Source of the DNA: CBDAUN01 sp965200645
GTDB taxonomy: Bacteria > Pseudomonadota > Gammaproteobacteria > Arenicellales > JAJDZL01
NCBI GenBank assembly: GCA_965200645.1
Contig: CBDAUN010000003.1
Coordinates: forward strand, 1,730,441 to 1,794,440
Reading direction: 5' to 3'
Length of the DNA: 64,000 nt
The position numbers were made by a program, and so were the translations under genes. Below are positions 42,382 to 51,599 of the stretch, piece after piece. The notes under the pieces are model-generated. The model saw only the letters and a program-made list of their open reading frames with translations, did no database searches and was not told where the DNA came from. Numbering within the stretch: the stretch's first letter is position 1; each line of letters starts with the position of its first letter.

Positions 42382-43359
42382 TTACTCCATAAATGAGGTA
42401 TCGACTACAACACTGTAGTCATCCAATGCAGGATTTTCCGGAGTAGCGAATGCACTACCAACCACTGCAATTGCGACAGAGGCAAGTCCGCCTTCGTTGA
42501 AATATTCGTTAAGTTGCTGTTCAGCTGTCGGGAAAACGAATTCTGACATTTGATTGGTTGTCATTTCCTCGCTCAATCCAGCATCTTTGGCAATTACACC
42601 AAGTTTGGATTGGTCAGCGGCAAAGTCAGCATTGGCCTGATGGGTAACTTCCAGAAAAGTGCGAACCAGGTCCGGATTCTCTTGCGCGAAAGTTTCAGTT
42701 ACTGAAACAACGTCAAAACTGATGATTCCAGCCGCCGCCTTTTCTTCAGCAGACATCAAATTTTCGCCGGCTTCACGCATTTTATCCATCGATGCCGCAC
42801 CAAAACCACAGGCCATAGATACCGCTCCATCTTGCAGCGAAACAGCAGCGTCTGCAGGAACTTGGTCGATTACTTGAATCTTGTTTACATCAACTTCAAG
42901 CGCACGCATCATCATTCTGAAACTATAGTCAGCCATGGTTGCCAGCGGGACGGCAACCGCCTTACCTTCCAGTTCGGTTGCATTGCTACTGTCAATGCCT
43001 TCACCGTTACGGACTACGCAATCGTTGGCGGGGTACTGTACTGCAATCGCTATGAGCTTAATAGGAGCATTGGCGTTGACAGCGTTAATGAAAGGTGCCA
43101 GTCCCTGACTATAGGAAATATCGATATCGCCAGCGAGCATTGCTTCAGTCATTTGAGTTCCAGCATCGAAGTTAGTCCAGTTTACTGGTACGCCCATTGC
43201 TGCATCGTAGGCTTTTTCTACCTTGGCAATTTGATTGGGTGTGGCCCATTCCAGAAAGAATGCGACGTTTACTTCGTCGGCTGCTTGTACTGATGCGGAG
43301 AGTGCTACGCACAAGCCGGCAACCACCGCAGTCCGTTTTAGAAAATTAGAAGTTTTCAT
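42382..43359 (-). CDS. ABC transporter substrate-binding protein, taurine/nitrate type (TauA-like)
   Basis: 325 aa from the ATG at 43359, which has GGAGGA 4 bases before it. An in-frame TTG 12 bases upstream is unlikely to be the start. The signal peptide is FLKRTAVVAGLCVALSASVQA. The mature part begins DEVNVAFFLEWATPNQIAKVEKAYD and shows NWTNFDAGTQMTEAMLAGDIDISYSQGLAPF, the TauA/SsuA fold (type II periplasmic binding protein). The ligand is a small anion or zwitterion, possibly taurine. That is inferred from the family only, as no tauD or other sulfonate enzyme lies nearby. It heads the minus-strand transporter operon. Confidence 0.9.
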   Translation of the reverse strand: MKTSNFLKRTAVVAGLCVALSASVQAADEVNVAFFLEWATPNQIAKVEKAYDAAMGVPVNWTNFDAGTQMTEAMLAGDIDISYSQGLAPFINAVNANAPIKLIAIAVQYPANDCVVRNGEGIDSSNATELEGKAVAVPLATMADYSFRMMMRALEVDVNKIQVIDQVPADAAVSLQDGAVSMACGFGAASMDKMREAGENLMSAEEKAAAGIISFDVVSVTETFAQENPDLVRTFLEVTHQANADFAADQSKLGVIAKDAGLSEEMTTNQMSEFVFPTAEQQLNEYFNEGGLASVAIAVVGSAFATPENPALDDYSVVVDTSFME

Positions 43360-43435
43360 GAACTCCTCCAAGTAGGTTAATAAATATTGTTAATTTTTTT
43401 TAAGGCTGTCATTTGGCAGAGGTAGCGAACCGAAC

Positions 43436-43735
43436 ATGGCTTTGCAACGTACCTTAGAATTAATAGTTAAAGTCAGCCAAGAAATATTATCACGCAGATA
43501 TAGAAGTAGCAAATACAAAATTTTGATTCAGTCTCGATTATTTCAAAGGACTATTGGGCATCCCGATGAAGGCTGGGTGAATCTTTCAACCGTTGGTAGC
43601 CGAATTCAAGGTGCACATCCCGATTTTGATCCAAGAACCTATGGATGTTCAAATCTCGCCAGATTGGCACAGGATTCGGGTGGATTCGAATCCAAGAGAG
43701 ACGGCTCTGCAGTATTCGCGCGTCGCAAAGCATGA
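43436..43735 (+). CDS. Orphan OST-HTH/LOTUS-domain ORF (possible remnant)
   Basis: 99 aa. The C-terminal two-thirds matches a LOTUS (OST-HTH) winged-helix domain: HPDEGWVNLSTVGSRI, then HPDFDPRTYGCSNLARLAQ and FESKRDGSAVFARRK. In bacteria this domain usually follows an N-terminal NYN RNase domain, in LabA/MARF1-like proteins that bind RNA or G-rich nucleic acid. No NYN domain is present here. The frame opens only about 20 codons before this ATG. It is either a small stand-alone LOTUS protein or the tail of a lost NYN-LOTUS gene. No ribosome site is evident. It is divergent from the TauA-like gene. Confidence 0.55.
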   Translation: MALQRTLELIVKVSQEILSRRYRSSKYKILIQSRLFQRTIGHPDEGWVNLSTVGSRIQGAHPDFDPRTYGCSNLARLAQDSGGFESKRDGSAVFARRKA

Positions 43736-43818
43736 AAGCACCGCTTCGGTGCTGATGGAATGTGCTCCAGGCATGACTTTATTCCTGAAGCCCAACTCCA
43801 GTTGATGGTCAAATCGGA

Positions 43819-45330
43819 TCAACTCACAGTGAACTGACCCATCATGCCACGGTCCTCATGCTCCAGAATGTGACAGTGATACATGTAGGGATATCGCTCG
43901 GTTGCCGGATGATCAAATCGCACGAGAATTTCTGACCACTCGTCGTCGTCCAGCACTACCATATCTTTCCAGCCACGCTGGTCTGGTGGTGGAGCTGAAC
44001 CCCCCATCTGTTCGATCAGGAAAGAGCAGCCGTGCACATGAAAGGGATGTTCGCCCTGGTTGGAGCGAATACGCCAACGTTCCCAGACGCCGCGTTGAAC
44101 CCGTTCATTGATGACATTCATATCCATCGCCGCACCGTTGATTTTCATGTCCATGGCGACATGGCCGCCATTTTGGCCATGCTGATCACTGTTATCAAAA
44201 TTGCTGTCATGATTCATAGTGAGTATAAAGTCTCGGGATCGTACGATTTCCTTGGGTTGCGGACGGATAATGGTCGTCAGCTGTTCAGGTAGCGGTGCGG
44301 TATGTGTCGGCAAGGATTTGTCGACGACCAGTGTCAGTGAAGGCGGGGGAAGATCTTTCTCGGACCGGTCGAGCAGGTCCAAAAGGCTGCCAAATTTACC
44401 TTCTTCGTCCTCGTCAAATTCATCTTCGAACAAGGTCAGTAGTCCTGCGGGCTTGCCATCGGACATATCAACGACGATTTCACAACGCTCGCCCGGAGAC
44501 AGTTCCATCGTAGTTAATGGCACTGGTGCTTCAAGCAAACCGCCGTCGCTCGCTATTTTGTGAAACACACGGTTATCGGCAAAGCTGACAATGTAAAAAC
44601 GCGCATTGGCACCGTTCAGAAGTCTCAATCGGACTTTTCCGGCAGGCACACTGGCGAACGGTCCGATTGCGCCGTTGATGATCACGGTGTCACCAAGCCA
44701 ACCGTCTTCGCTCGCGTTATACAGTGAATAGACCAATTGATTTTGCTCATCGAATGTTCGGTCCTGGATGATAATTGGCAAATCATCAATGCCATATTGG
44801 TTAGGTAACGGCAGGGAGTCTGACTGTTCATCGTCAATGATGATCAGGCCAGCGAGTCCACGATAAACCTGTTCACCGGTTTTACCGTGGGTGTGGGAGT
44901 GATACCAACAGGTTGCTGCCGGCTGCACAATGGATAAACCAGGTTGCCATTCAGCCCCTGGCTCGATTGCCAGTTGCGGACCACCATCGACCTCGCCTGG
45001 CACATGTAAGCCATGGCCGTGTACGGCCACACTTTCGGTCAGCGTGTTTTGGTAATGCAGATTCAGCTCGCTGTATTGTCGGGTTCGAATCGTAGGTCCC
45101 AGGTAATCCTGGCTAAATCCCAGGGTTGGTGTTCTTGCGGAAGTTTTAAATTGCCAAGTACTACTTCTAATTTGCAGATCAATTGGTTTTGCATCGCGAC
45201 CATCAACCAAAGGTGGAACCGGTAACCGCGGTGGTGTCGTTTTACTCCAGCTTCCGGAGAAGTAACATGCACCGATAAAGGCAGCACTACTGAAAATAAA
45301 GTGCCGCCTGGAAATTGACCATGACATCAT
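43819..45330 (-). CDS. cueO: Multicopper oxidase, CueO-like, twin-arginine exported
   Basis: About 503 aa from the ATG at 45330. The frame extends further, but the Tat signal SISRRHFIFSSAAFIGA starts here. All four copper-ligand regions are present: HGHGLHVPG, CWYHSHTHG, HPFHVHGCSF, and YMYHCHILEHEDRGMMG. A Met/His-rich insert (MNHDSN, HGQNGGHVAMDMKINGAAMDMN in parts) precedes the third ligand motif, as in CueO, where it binds Cu(I). The enzyme probably oxidises Cu(I) in the periplasm for copper tolerance. It stands alone. The left end of the composite-transposon-like block begins about 80 bases upstream of its start. Confidence 0.92.
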   Translation of the reverse strand: MMSWSISRRHFIFSSAAFIGACYFSGSWSKTTPPRLPVPPLVDGRDAKPIDLQIRSSTWQFKTSARTPTLGFSQDYLGPTIRTRQYSELNLHYQNTLTESVAVHGHGLHVPGEVDGGPQLAIEPGAEWQPGLSIVQPAATCWYHSHTHGKTGEQVYRGLAGLIIIDDEQSDSLPLPNQYGIDDLPIIIQDRTFDEQNQLVYSLYNASEDGWLGDTVIINGAIGPFASVPAGKVRLRLLNGANARFYIVSFADNRVFHKIASDGGLLEAPVPLTTMELSPGERCEIVVDMSDGKPAGLLTLFEDEFDEDEEGKFGSLLDLLDRSEKDLPPPSLTLVVDKSLPTHTAPLPEQLTTIIRPQPKEIVRSRDFILTMNHDSNFDNSDQHGQNGGHVAMDMKINGAAMDMNVINERVQRGVWERWRIRSNQGEHPFHVHGCSFLIEQMGGSAPPPDQRGWKDMVVLDDDEWSEILVRFDHPATERYPYMYHCHILEHEDRGMMGQFTVS

Positions 45331-45643
45331 GCGAAGACCCCGATTGATTGAGATGATTGATATTGCACAAATATACGAAATTCCGGGCTGTGTTGAAATG
45401 CAACACCTGATTGAGAACTTCCCGTCTGGAATCATTCTACAACTTTATAAGTCGATATTTCGCCCAACCAGAGCTAAATTGGAAGGCATATCGGCGAGTC
45501 ATTCGTGCGATTTGCGTGAACATTGGCGGATCCGACGCTGATGGATCGCCAAACCGTGCCGGTGGGCGATAATGTGCAGAAAAAGTACACGCCTGGCGGT
45601 GCCGCTCCTTTCGGGCGGCGTCAGTGATTGGGTCGGTTGCGCG

Positions 45644-46001
45644 TCAGGCCGCCGCCCGTACTAACGAGCGCATTCGTGCCGGTTGATGAGCGCGAATCGC
45701 ACTGATCGTGAGCGCCTGCATGGTCAGTCGTGAAAGATCCACTGTTAGCTGCATGGCGCCGAGTCCTCTGATAGAGTGGTGATGCAGGTTGAAGTCTCTG
45801 GCCGATCGGGCATTGATGCGCTCAAGCGTAGTGCGTGCTGAGTACAGTCGCTTCCACTGTTAGGTGTTGTGTGCCTCGGCGCCGTCGGTTAATCTCATGG
45901 ATAAGGTCGCTAAGGTCCATTGCTTCGACCACTATCATTAAGCGTGTCAGGTCACTGTACTCATCGAGCATGTGCCAGGAAAACAGAGTATCATTGAACA
46001 T
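45644..46001 (-). mobile_element. Degenerate insertion-sequence transposase, left copy
   Basis: The minus strand encodes pieces of a DDE transposase (IS1182/IS5-like). It starts MFNDTLFSWHMLDEYSDL and ends with the conserved C-terminus, whose clearest parts are ALERINARSARDFNL-like and RGLGAMQLTVDLS, finishing MRSLVRAAA before TGA. The middle, including most of the catalytic domain, is deleted and the two halves are out of frame. It cannot be active. It is the counterpart of the right copy near 54.1-54.7 kb, and the element as a whole spans roughly 45412-46250. Family assignment is from C-terminal residue patterns only. Confidence 0.7.
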
Positions 46002-46316
46002 GGTCTCATCTGATGGATTCCTGGTAGTTTATGGGGGTATCTATGATACTTTAAAAGCCCTGAGGATGCGGCTTTTTATTAAGCAATATCAATCGCTTAT
46101 GTGTTTGATAGTAGCGTATTTGGGGGCTGTGGGGTGGTGGTTGCGGTGCAGTGTCGAAAATCGCCTCAAACCCGGCCAAAAAGTTCATTTTGTGGGGTAA
46201 ACGAATAATTAACCCATTGAAAACAACAGTCAAATCAACACACTACAGCACCCGAAACCCTCTCCGTCTCAGTAATGGTAACAAATTGTTGCAAAGAATA
46301 TAATGTAGCCGGATAT

Positions 46317-46330
46317 GCAGGCTGTCCTGC
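46317..46330. promoter_or_regulatory. Palindrome upstream of the LolA-like gene fragment (left arm copy)
   Basis: GCAGG-CTGT-CCTGC, a 5-bp inverted repeat just before GGGTACAATG, which looks like a -10 region. The same palindrome is kept in the right arm at 53773-53786, upstream of the intact LolA-like gene. It may be an operator or a small hairpin in the leader. Confidence 0.4.
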
Positions 46331-46390
46331 ATAAATCGGGTACAATGTGATCAGACCTACCCTTCAGATAACGGCCAGAAAGTGATGATC

Positions 46391-46432
46391 ATGAACAAAA
46401 TCACAAGTATGCAATTCGCTGTGCTATTCACT
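46391..46432 (+). pseudogene. 5' fragment of the LolA-like gene (14 codons)
   Basis: ATGAACAAAATCACAAG and the following bases encode MNKITSMQFAVLFT, identical to the first residues of the LolA-like protein encoded on the minus strand from 53713. The match stops at 46432. The fragment and its upstream region were duplicated in inverted orientation together with the insertion element. Confidence 0.85.
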
Positions 46433-46450
46433 TCGCCTGATTTACCAGAT

Positions 46451-46479
46451 TTGACAGATGGAAAAACTTCTGCTATCAA
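46451..46479 (+). promoter_or_regulatory. Candidate promoter of the FAD enzyme-exporter genes
   Basis: TTGACA (46451-46456), 17 bases, TATCAA (46474-46479), about 80 bases before the ATG at 46559. The -35 is perfect and the -10 is moderate. It lies immediately inside the left arm boundary. Confidence 0.5.
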
Positions 46480-46558
46480 CTATCACCTAGTACACCGAGG
46501 TAGTGGAGTATATTGAACTTTCGACCGGCCAAAGCATTCCGGGACGAAGGGGGTTGAG

Positions 46559-47941
46559 ATGACACAAAAAAAGAAGATTATCATTGTCGGAGGGGGCTCG
46601 TCGGGACTAGCCTGTGCCTTCACCTTGCTGGACCAGAGAGACGACCTGGATATCACGGTGTTGGAATCGGAATCTATGCCGGGTGGACGTATGTATGGCG
46701 AGGAGCGTGAAGGCTTTCATATAGATTATGGCGCAACAATTTTTCTTGAATCTTACGGAACGGTTCCTGTTCTGGCCGAGAAGCTGGGTGTTGAATTGGT
46801 TGAACCCAGTAATGCCAAAGCAGCCCTGATATACAACAAGGGAAGATTTCTACCTCTGCACATAACTTACTCCTTCAAGAAAGTGTTGAGGACCCTTCTT
46901 ACAATTTTTTCTTTTCGGCTGATGTCTCCCAAGGCGCTGTTTCAATTCATAAGATTCTCGAACAGGTTGAGAGCACGATCCTCGGATTTGGACGTCACCG
47001 ACTATACGAAGATGCTTGACTTGGATACCGAGCAGAACTTCACTGCCTTTATGCATGAAAATAACATGTTGGAGTATCTTGAGCAGAGTGGACAGGTAGA
47101 TATTGGAGCCTACACATGCGGTAATCCAGAACAGGTCGGAGCTGGCTATGCAATGTTGCTGCAATGGGGGTTTTCTCTGGACCCGAACTCCCGAATTAAA
47201 GTACCGGAATTGGGCATTGGTTCATTTATCGGCGCCCTGGCAGAGAAATGTTCCCACGTCATCAGACTATCTTCGCCGGTACAACGGATTGTTCTGGAAA
47301 ACGGTAAGGCGAAAGGTGTCATCGGGCATGATGGAGAGTTTATGGAGGCGGACGCTGTAATTTGCGCAACGCCAGCCACCGTCACACGAAAGATCATCCC
47401 TAACCTGCCGGATGATGTGAACAAGGTTCTGGACAAAGTAACCTACTCGACAGCCTGTGTTGTCTGCCTCGCACTTGATGTCGAAATAATTCCTGATTAT
47501 TTTGTTGCCGCTTTTCCACGCCGGACTGGAGCAATGATGGGTATTATCGTCAATATCAAGTTTCTTTATCCGAAAGCGGTTCCTGAAGGAAAGACCTTGC
47601 TGCATGTAGCGTTGTTGGCGGAACAGGGGCGGCAAATGTTTAGCCTGTCCGACGAAGAAATCATCGACCGGGTAGTCCAGGAAATGCAGAAGTATTTTCC
47701 GGCCATGCCGGAGAAGCCCTTGTTTGGCAGCGTTCGTCGCTGGAACGAGGCGGTATGCCAGTGTCCGGGCGGTATGTTGTCTGCGGTTAACGACCTGCGC
47801 AACAGAAGCGGCCTGGAACAGGTGGAGGGATTATTTCTCGCAGGCGATTATTTGCGCTTCCCTGTCACTGATGGTGCATTGCAGAGTGGGGTAGAAGCGG
47901 CCGAGGCATGCATGTCCTTCTTTTCACAATCTGCTGCATGA
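46559..47941 (+). CDS. FAD-dependent amine oxidase / carotenoid desaturase-like protein
   Basis: 460 aa. The N-terminal FAD motif is IIIVGGGSSGLACAFTLL, followed by ESMPGGRMYGEEREGFHIDYGATIF, the pattern of the phytoene-desaturase/protoporphyrinogen-oxidase superfamily. The C-terminal FAD box is GLFLAGDYLRFPVTDGALQSG. The substrate is probably a hydrophobic isoprenoid or porphyrin. Because a squalene/phytoene synthase relic lies in the same block, an isoprenoid substrate is the better guess. A GAAGGGGG ribosome site precedes the ATG. Base composition here looks more GC-rich than in the flanking chromosome. The RND exporter follows after 82 bases on the same strand. Confidence 0.8.
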   Translation: MTQKKKIIIVGGGSSGLACAFTLLDQRDDLDITVLESESMPGGRMYGEEREGFHIDYGATIFLESYGTVPVLAEKLGVELVEPSNAKAALIYNKGRFLPLHITYSFKKVLRTLLTIFSFRLMSPKALFQFIRFSNRLRARSSDLDVTDYTKMLDLDTEQNFTAFMHENNMLEYLEQSGQVDIGAYTCGNPEQVGAGYAMLLQWGFSLDPNSRIKVPELGIGSFIGALAEKCSHVIRLSSPVQRIVLENGKAKGVIGHDGEFMEADAVICATPATVTRKIIPNLPDDVNKVLDKVTYSTACVVCLALDVEIIPDYFVAAFPRRTGAMMGIIVNIKFLYPKAVPEGKTLLHVALLAEQGRQMFSLSDEEIIDRVVQEMQKYFPAMPEKPLFGSVRRWNEAVCQCPGGMLSAVNDLRNRSGLEQVEGLFLAGDYLRFPVTDGALQSGVEAAEACMSFFSQSAA

Positions 47942-48023
47942 ACCGCAAGCCGGCATGCCTGCAGGAATTTATTGAATCAGGTTAGCCTTTCCGGTCGCGG
48001 CACCGGGTAAGGAGAGTCAACTG

Positions 48024-50345
48024 GTGGAAGTTATGAAGCAAAATCTGGAACGCTACATTGCGTTCCTGCTGCAACGCCCCTTGGTACTTACATTACTGAC
48101 TTTGCTGTTGATGATGGTGGTGATCTCCGGTGCAAGATTTCTCCCGGAGCCGTCAAGCGGGTTGCGCGATCTTATGGGTGCGGACAATGAGTATATGCGG
48201 GCATTTGATGATTTTGAAAACATCTATTCGGCTTCCAACTCGGCACTGATTGCGGTTACCCCGGAAGATGGCAATGTATTTACTCATGAGACGCTTGCGG
48301 CGGTGGAGGAGTTGACAGAAGCCGGTTGGTTGCTGCCACATTCCATCAGGGTTACCTCACTCACCAACTACTCTCATAGCGTAGCGGAGGGGGATGACCT
48401 GATAGTCGGGCCGCTGGTCGAGGATTCGGCATCACTTGATGATGCGGCTCTGGCTGAGGTTGGAAATATTGCTCTGGCTACGGACGAGATTACCGGTTTG
48501 CTGGTTTCATCACAAGGGCATGTCGCCGGGGTGATGATCAACTTCGTATTGCCGGAGGACGGCGCTGACCCGTTAATAGCCGAGATCAATGCGGCTGTTC
48601 GCGAGTTGCTGGCGGAAGCCCGCATTCGTCATCCGAAGATCGACTATTATGTGACTGGCAATGTCATATTGCGGGCTGCACTTCTTGAAGTCCCACTGGA
48701 CGACCTGAGTACACTGGGGCCGATCCTCATGGCTGTTATGATGATCATGATAGTCGTTCTCTTGCGCTCCCTGTTTGCTGTGTTAATCGTCATTAGTGTG
48801 GTCTTGCTTATGGCTGCCACTGCTATGGGATTCGCCGGCTGGATAGGCTCGGTTCTCACGCCCGTCACAACCGTGGTGCCGCTGATTGTGATTATTCTGG
48901 GAATCGCCCATTCCATTCACATTGTCAAGGTCACCCAGGATCATATGCGAGAAGGCTTGGACAAAAAGGCAGCTGTGGGAGAATCGCTTCGCATCAACGC
49001 CTGGCCAGTGTTTTTGACTACCCTTACCACAGCCGTCGGGTTTCTCAGCCTTAACTTTTCTGAGTCACCCTCGTTCCGCAGTCTCGGTAATCTTACAGCC
49101 TTCGGAGCAATGTGCTCCCTGATCTTTTCCATGACTGTGTTGCCGGCCTTGCTCTCGGTGACACCGATTCGTGCTCCGGCGAAGCGTGCCGGGGACGGGA
49201 AATTTCTTGAAAGTTTTGGCGATTTTGTCGTAAAGCGACGGCAATTTCTGCTGATATTCTGCAGTATCACTTCAATCGGACTGTTCGCGGGAGTGACCCA
49301 GATAGAACTGGACGACAATTGGACGCGGTATTTTGATGATCGTTACGAGTTTCGGCGTGACACAGACTTTATTACCGCAAACCTGAGCGGTCTTGATTCG
49401 CTGGAATATTCGCTGGATTCAGGTAGAGAGGGCGGCATCAGCGACCCCGGCTACCTGCGCGCTGTTGATGCCTTCGCAGAATGGGCTCGCAGCCAGCCCG
49501 AAGTGATTTCTGTTCAAGCGTTTCCCGACGTTTTAAAACGCCTGAACAAAAACATGAATGGTGATGACCAGGCATACTATCGCATACCGGATGACCCTGC
49601 TCTTGCTGCACAATATCTCTTTCTTTACGAACTCTCCCTGCCCTTGGGAAGCGATCTGAACGATCGTATCGACCTGGCAAAATCCTCAACCCGCTTGACC
49701 ATAGTGCTCGGCGGAACTTCCTCCAGTGGTGTTCGGGATTTCGTAGCCCGTGCAGAGAATTGGCTTAATGCCAACCAGCCCGACATTGCAACAACTGCGA
49801 CGGGATTCACCATGGTTTCTGCCAATATTGCCCAGCTCAACAATCAGAGTATGATCCTCGGCATAGCCTTGGCCATGGGCATTATTTCGCTGTTGATGAT
49901 TCCGGTCTTCAGAACTTTCCGAATCGGACTCGTGTGTCTGGTGCCCAATCTGGTGCCTCTTGGCGTGAGTTTCGGGATTTGGGGGTACCTGATTGGCTAT
50001 GTCGGTTTTGGTGCTTCAGCGGTCGCCGCCATGGCCTTGGGCATTGTTGTGGACGACACAATCCACTTTATGGTCAAGTATGTCAGGGGTCGCCGGGAGG
50101 GACTCTCTGCACAAGAATCGGTGCGCCTAGTTATTCACAAGGTAGCTCCTGCACTGCTGACCACTTCGACGATCCTCACTGCCGGATTTCTGGTGTTCAC
50201 CGCATCAGGGTTCGAAGGCAACTGGGTAGTTGGCTGGTTGCTCTCATTTATCTTGGTATTCGCTATTTGCGCAGACTTCCTATTGCTCCCGCCCTTGCTG
50301 ATGTTGATCGACCGGGCCAAACGCAATACCTCCCGGACTACCTAA
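48024..50345 (+). CDS. RND/MMPL-family exporter
   Basis: 773 aa. It has two halves, each with one leading membrane helix, a large periplasmic loop, and a cluster of five helices. First half: helix at 18-38, loop to about 220, helices 225-370. Second half: helix near 398-415, loop to about 605, helices 610-760. Family motifs include LIVIILGIAHSIHIVKVTQDH and, in the second half, AMALGIVVDDTIHFMVKYVRGR, whose Asp pair is the proton relay. Such MmpL-like pumps export lipids and hydrophobic molecules. I start it at GTG 48024, because AAGGAG lies 9 bases upstream, too far from the ATG at 48033. LolA-like and outer-membrane partners are encoded convergently at 51.6-53.7 kb. Confidence 0.9.
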   Translation: MEVMKQNLERYIAFLLQRPLVLTLLTLLLMMVVISGARFLPEPSSGLRDLMGADNEYMRAFDDFENIYSASNSALIAVTPEDGNVFTHETLAAVEELTEAGWLLPHSIRVTSLTNYSHSVAEGDDLIVGPLVEDSASLDDAALAEVGNIALATDEITGLLVSSQGHVAGVMINFVLPEDGADPLIAEINAAVRELLAEARIRHPKIDYYVTGNVILRAALLEVPLDDLSTLGPILMAVMMIMIVVLLRSLFAVLIVISVVLLMAATAMGFAGWIGSVLTPVTTVVPLIVIILGIAHSIHIVKVTQDHMREGLDKKAAVGESLRINAWPVFLTTLTTAVGFLSLNFSESPSFRSLGNLTAFGAMCSLIFSMTVLPALLSVTPIRAPAKRAGDGKFLESFGDFVVKRRQFLLIFCSITSIGLFAGVTQIELDDNWTRYFDDRYEFRRDTDFITANLSGLDSLEYSLDSGREGGISDPGYLRAVDAFAEWARSQPEVISVQAFPDVLKRLNKNMNGDDQAYYRIPDDPALAAQYLFLYELSLPLGSDLNDRIDLAKSSTRLTIVLGGTSSSGVRDFVARAENWLNANQPDIATTATGFTMVSANIAQLNNQSMILGIALAMGIISLLMIPVFRTFRIGLVCLVPNLVPLGVSFGIWGYLIGYVGFGASAVAAMALGIVVDDTIHFMVKYVRGRREGLSAQESVRLVIHKVAPALLTTSTILTAGFLVFTASGFEGNWVVGWLLSFILVFAICADFLLLPPLLMLIDRAKRNTSRTT

Positions 50346-50368
50346 TCCTGTTTCCTGACATTCCTTGT

Positions 50369-50392
50369 CCCGACTTAAGCCGGGGGTTTTTT
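50369..50392 (+). terminator. Terminator after the RND exporter
   Basis: CCCGACTTAAGCCGGGG followed by six T, 24 bases after the exporter stop. The stem is short (4-5 bp) but GC-rich. It also lies at the 3' side of the convergent synthase pseudogene. Confidence 0.6.
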
Positions 50393-50460
50393 GCTTGCCG
50401 TAATTTCTTGACGCAAATCAATAACCCTGGTCGAACTTGTCGACAAACGGGTGGAAGCTA

Positions 50461-51551
50461 ATTTTGGGAACAGATGACAGCGCGATAGGATGATGCACAG
50501 CCAAAGACCATGCGATTCGACTCGAATCGGTGGCTTTGCGGGCAAATCTCTGGCAGCCTTGTGAAAGCACCAGCGCAAAGTTTTGTTGCTTTGTAACCTG
50601 AGATTGGTGACCAGCACGGTCGCACCACGGAACGACGGGACATCTTGACCTCACTGGCTGAAGTATAAGCGGATTGTGCCCGATCCTACGCAGGGTCAGC
50701 ACTGCCATACCGAGTCCCCACAGGCAGAAACGGCGCATGCCGGTTTGCCGTGCCGGAATCCGACGGGTGAATTCTAGTGCGTTTTCAAGATGGCCGTAAG
50801 CGATGCCGAGCAGGGAGTGCAACCTATACTGAAAGGCTTCGGTTTTGTGGTTCTCCTTGATATCTTGCAGCGGGTAGTCAACATCGCCAAACATCGATCG
50901 CGGTAACCAGCAGGCACCACGCTCGTAATCGGTCCAGATGACCTTGAGGATATTGGTCATCTGCAGTCCCTGGCCGAAAGAGACAGCCAGAGACTGCAAC
51001 TTCTGTCGTTGCTCGACCAGCTCATCACACTGAATGCAAAACAGGTCGACGAGCATCTGGGCTACGTAGCCGGCGACCGTGTAACAGTAGGCATCAAGTT
51101 CCGGTATGTTACGCAAACCTGACAGACTGGCGTTGAGCTGGAATTCTGGCATGTCAAAGCACATGACCGAGACACAGCGTTCAAGAATACGGCGTCTGCA
51201 GCAGTGAATGAATGCGTAACACTGACCACCACCCGGTGGGAGTTGCACGTCAGATTCAGTTCATTTGACGGTGTAGTCCGGGAAAGCGGTAGTGATATCG
51301 AAGTAGCGAAAGCACTGGCATCTTCCTGCCCCTTGACCGTTGCCAGAAAACGTTGGAGATTCTCCTTTTTCCTGCTGAAGTCCATGTCCGGACCATCCTC
51401 GACCGTCTCTGCAATGCGGCACAACAAGTAGGTTTTAGTGAACACTTGTTGCAGACGGTTCGGCAAGGTCGGAATGGTCAGCGCAAAGGTCCGGGACACA
51501 TAAGGCAGAATGGCTGCCTGGTATTGCAGGTTGCCTGCCGGTGTGTCCTAA
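50461..51551 (-). pseudogene. Squalene/phytoene synthase, multiply frameshifted
   Basis: Reading down the minus strand, one frame gives AILPYVSRTFALTIPTLP, AYLLCRIAETVEDGPD-like residues (here TYLLCRIAETVEDG) and LQRFLATVKG. Near 51,240 the match shifts to another frame with AYCYTVAGYVAQML, GLQMTNILKVIWTDYERG and CWLPRSMFGDVDYP. Near 50,650 and 50,600 it shifts twice more (MSRRSVV, then VTNLRLQSNKTL). There is also an in-frame TAG before the first block. The first Asp-rich site (ETVED) is kept, but the second has changed: DxxxD is represented by ILKVIWTDYERG. In health this enzyme joins two prenyl diphosphates to squalene or phytoene. With three or more lesions it is dead. Confidence 0.85.
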
Positions 51552-51599
51552 TGACTGTTTTTCTGGTCAGGCAGTATTGCTTTCTGGCTGTTGGACTGA

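Larger units (their letters stand above)
45412..46432. repeat. Left inverted arm of the composite-like block
   Basis: This stretch matches the reverse complement of 53672-54920 at roughly 90% by eye over most of its length, with a deletion of about 230 bases relative to the right arm. Outer boundary: the match begins near CCCGTCTGGAATCATTCTAC and is lost to its left. Inner boundary: the match ends inside the first codons of a copy of the LolA-like gene (GTGCTATTCACT, then divergence). Confidence 0.85.

Noticed and set aside
45835..46200. 121-codon plus-strand frame in the left arm
   Set aside because: It is antisense to the transposase remnant and has no counterpart open frame in the right arm.
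48153..48341. Antisense frames inside the exporter, cas9, MlaC and multicopper oxidase genes
   Set aside because: They are shadows of strong coding frames on the other strand and carry no independent features.
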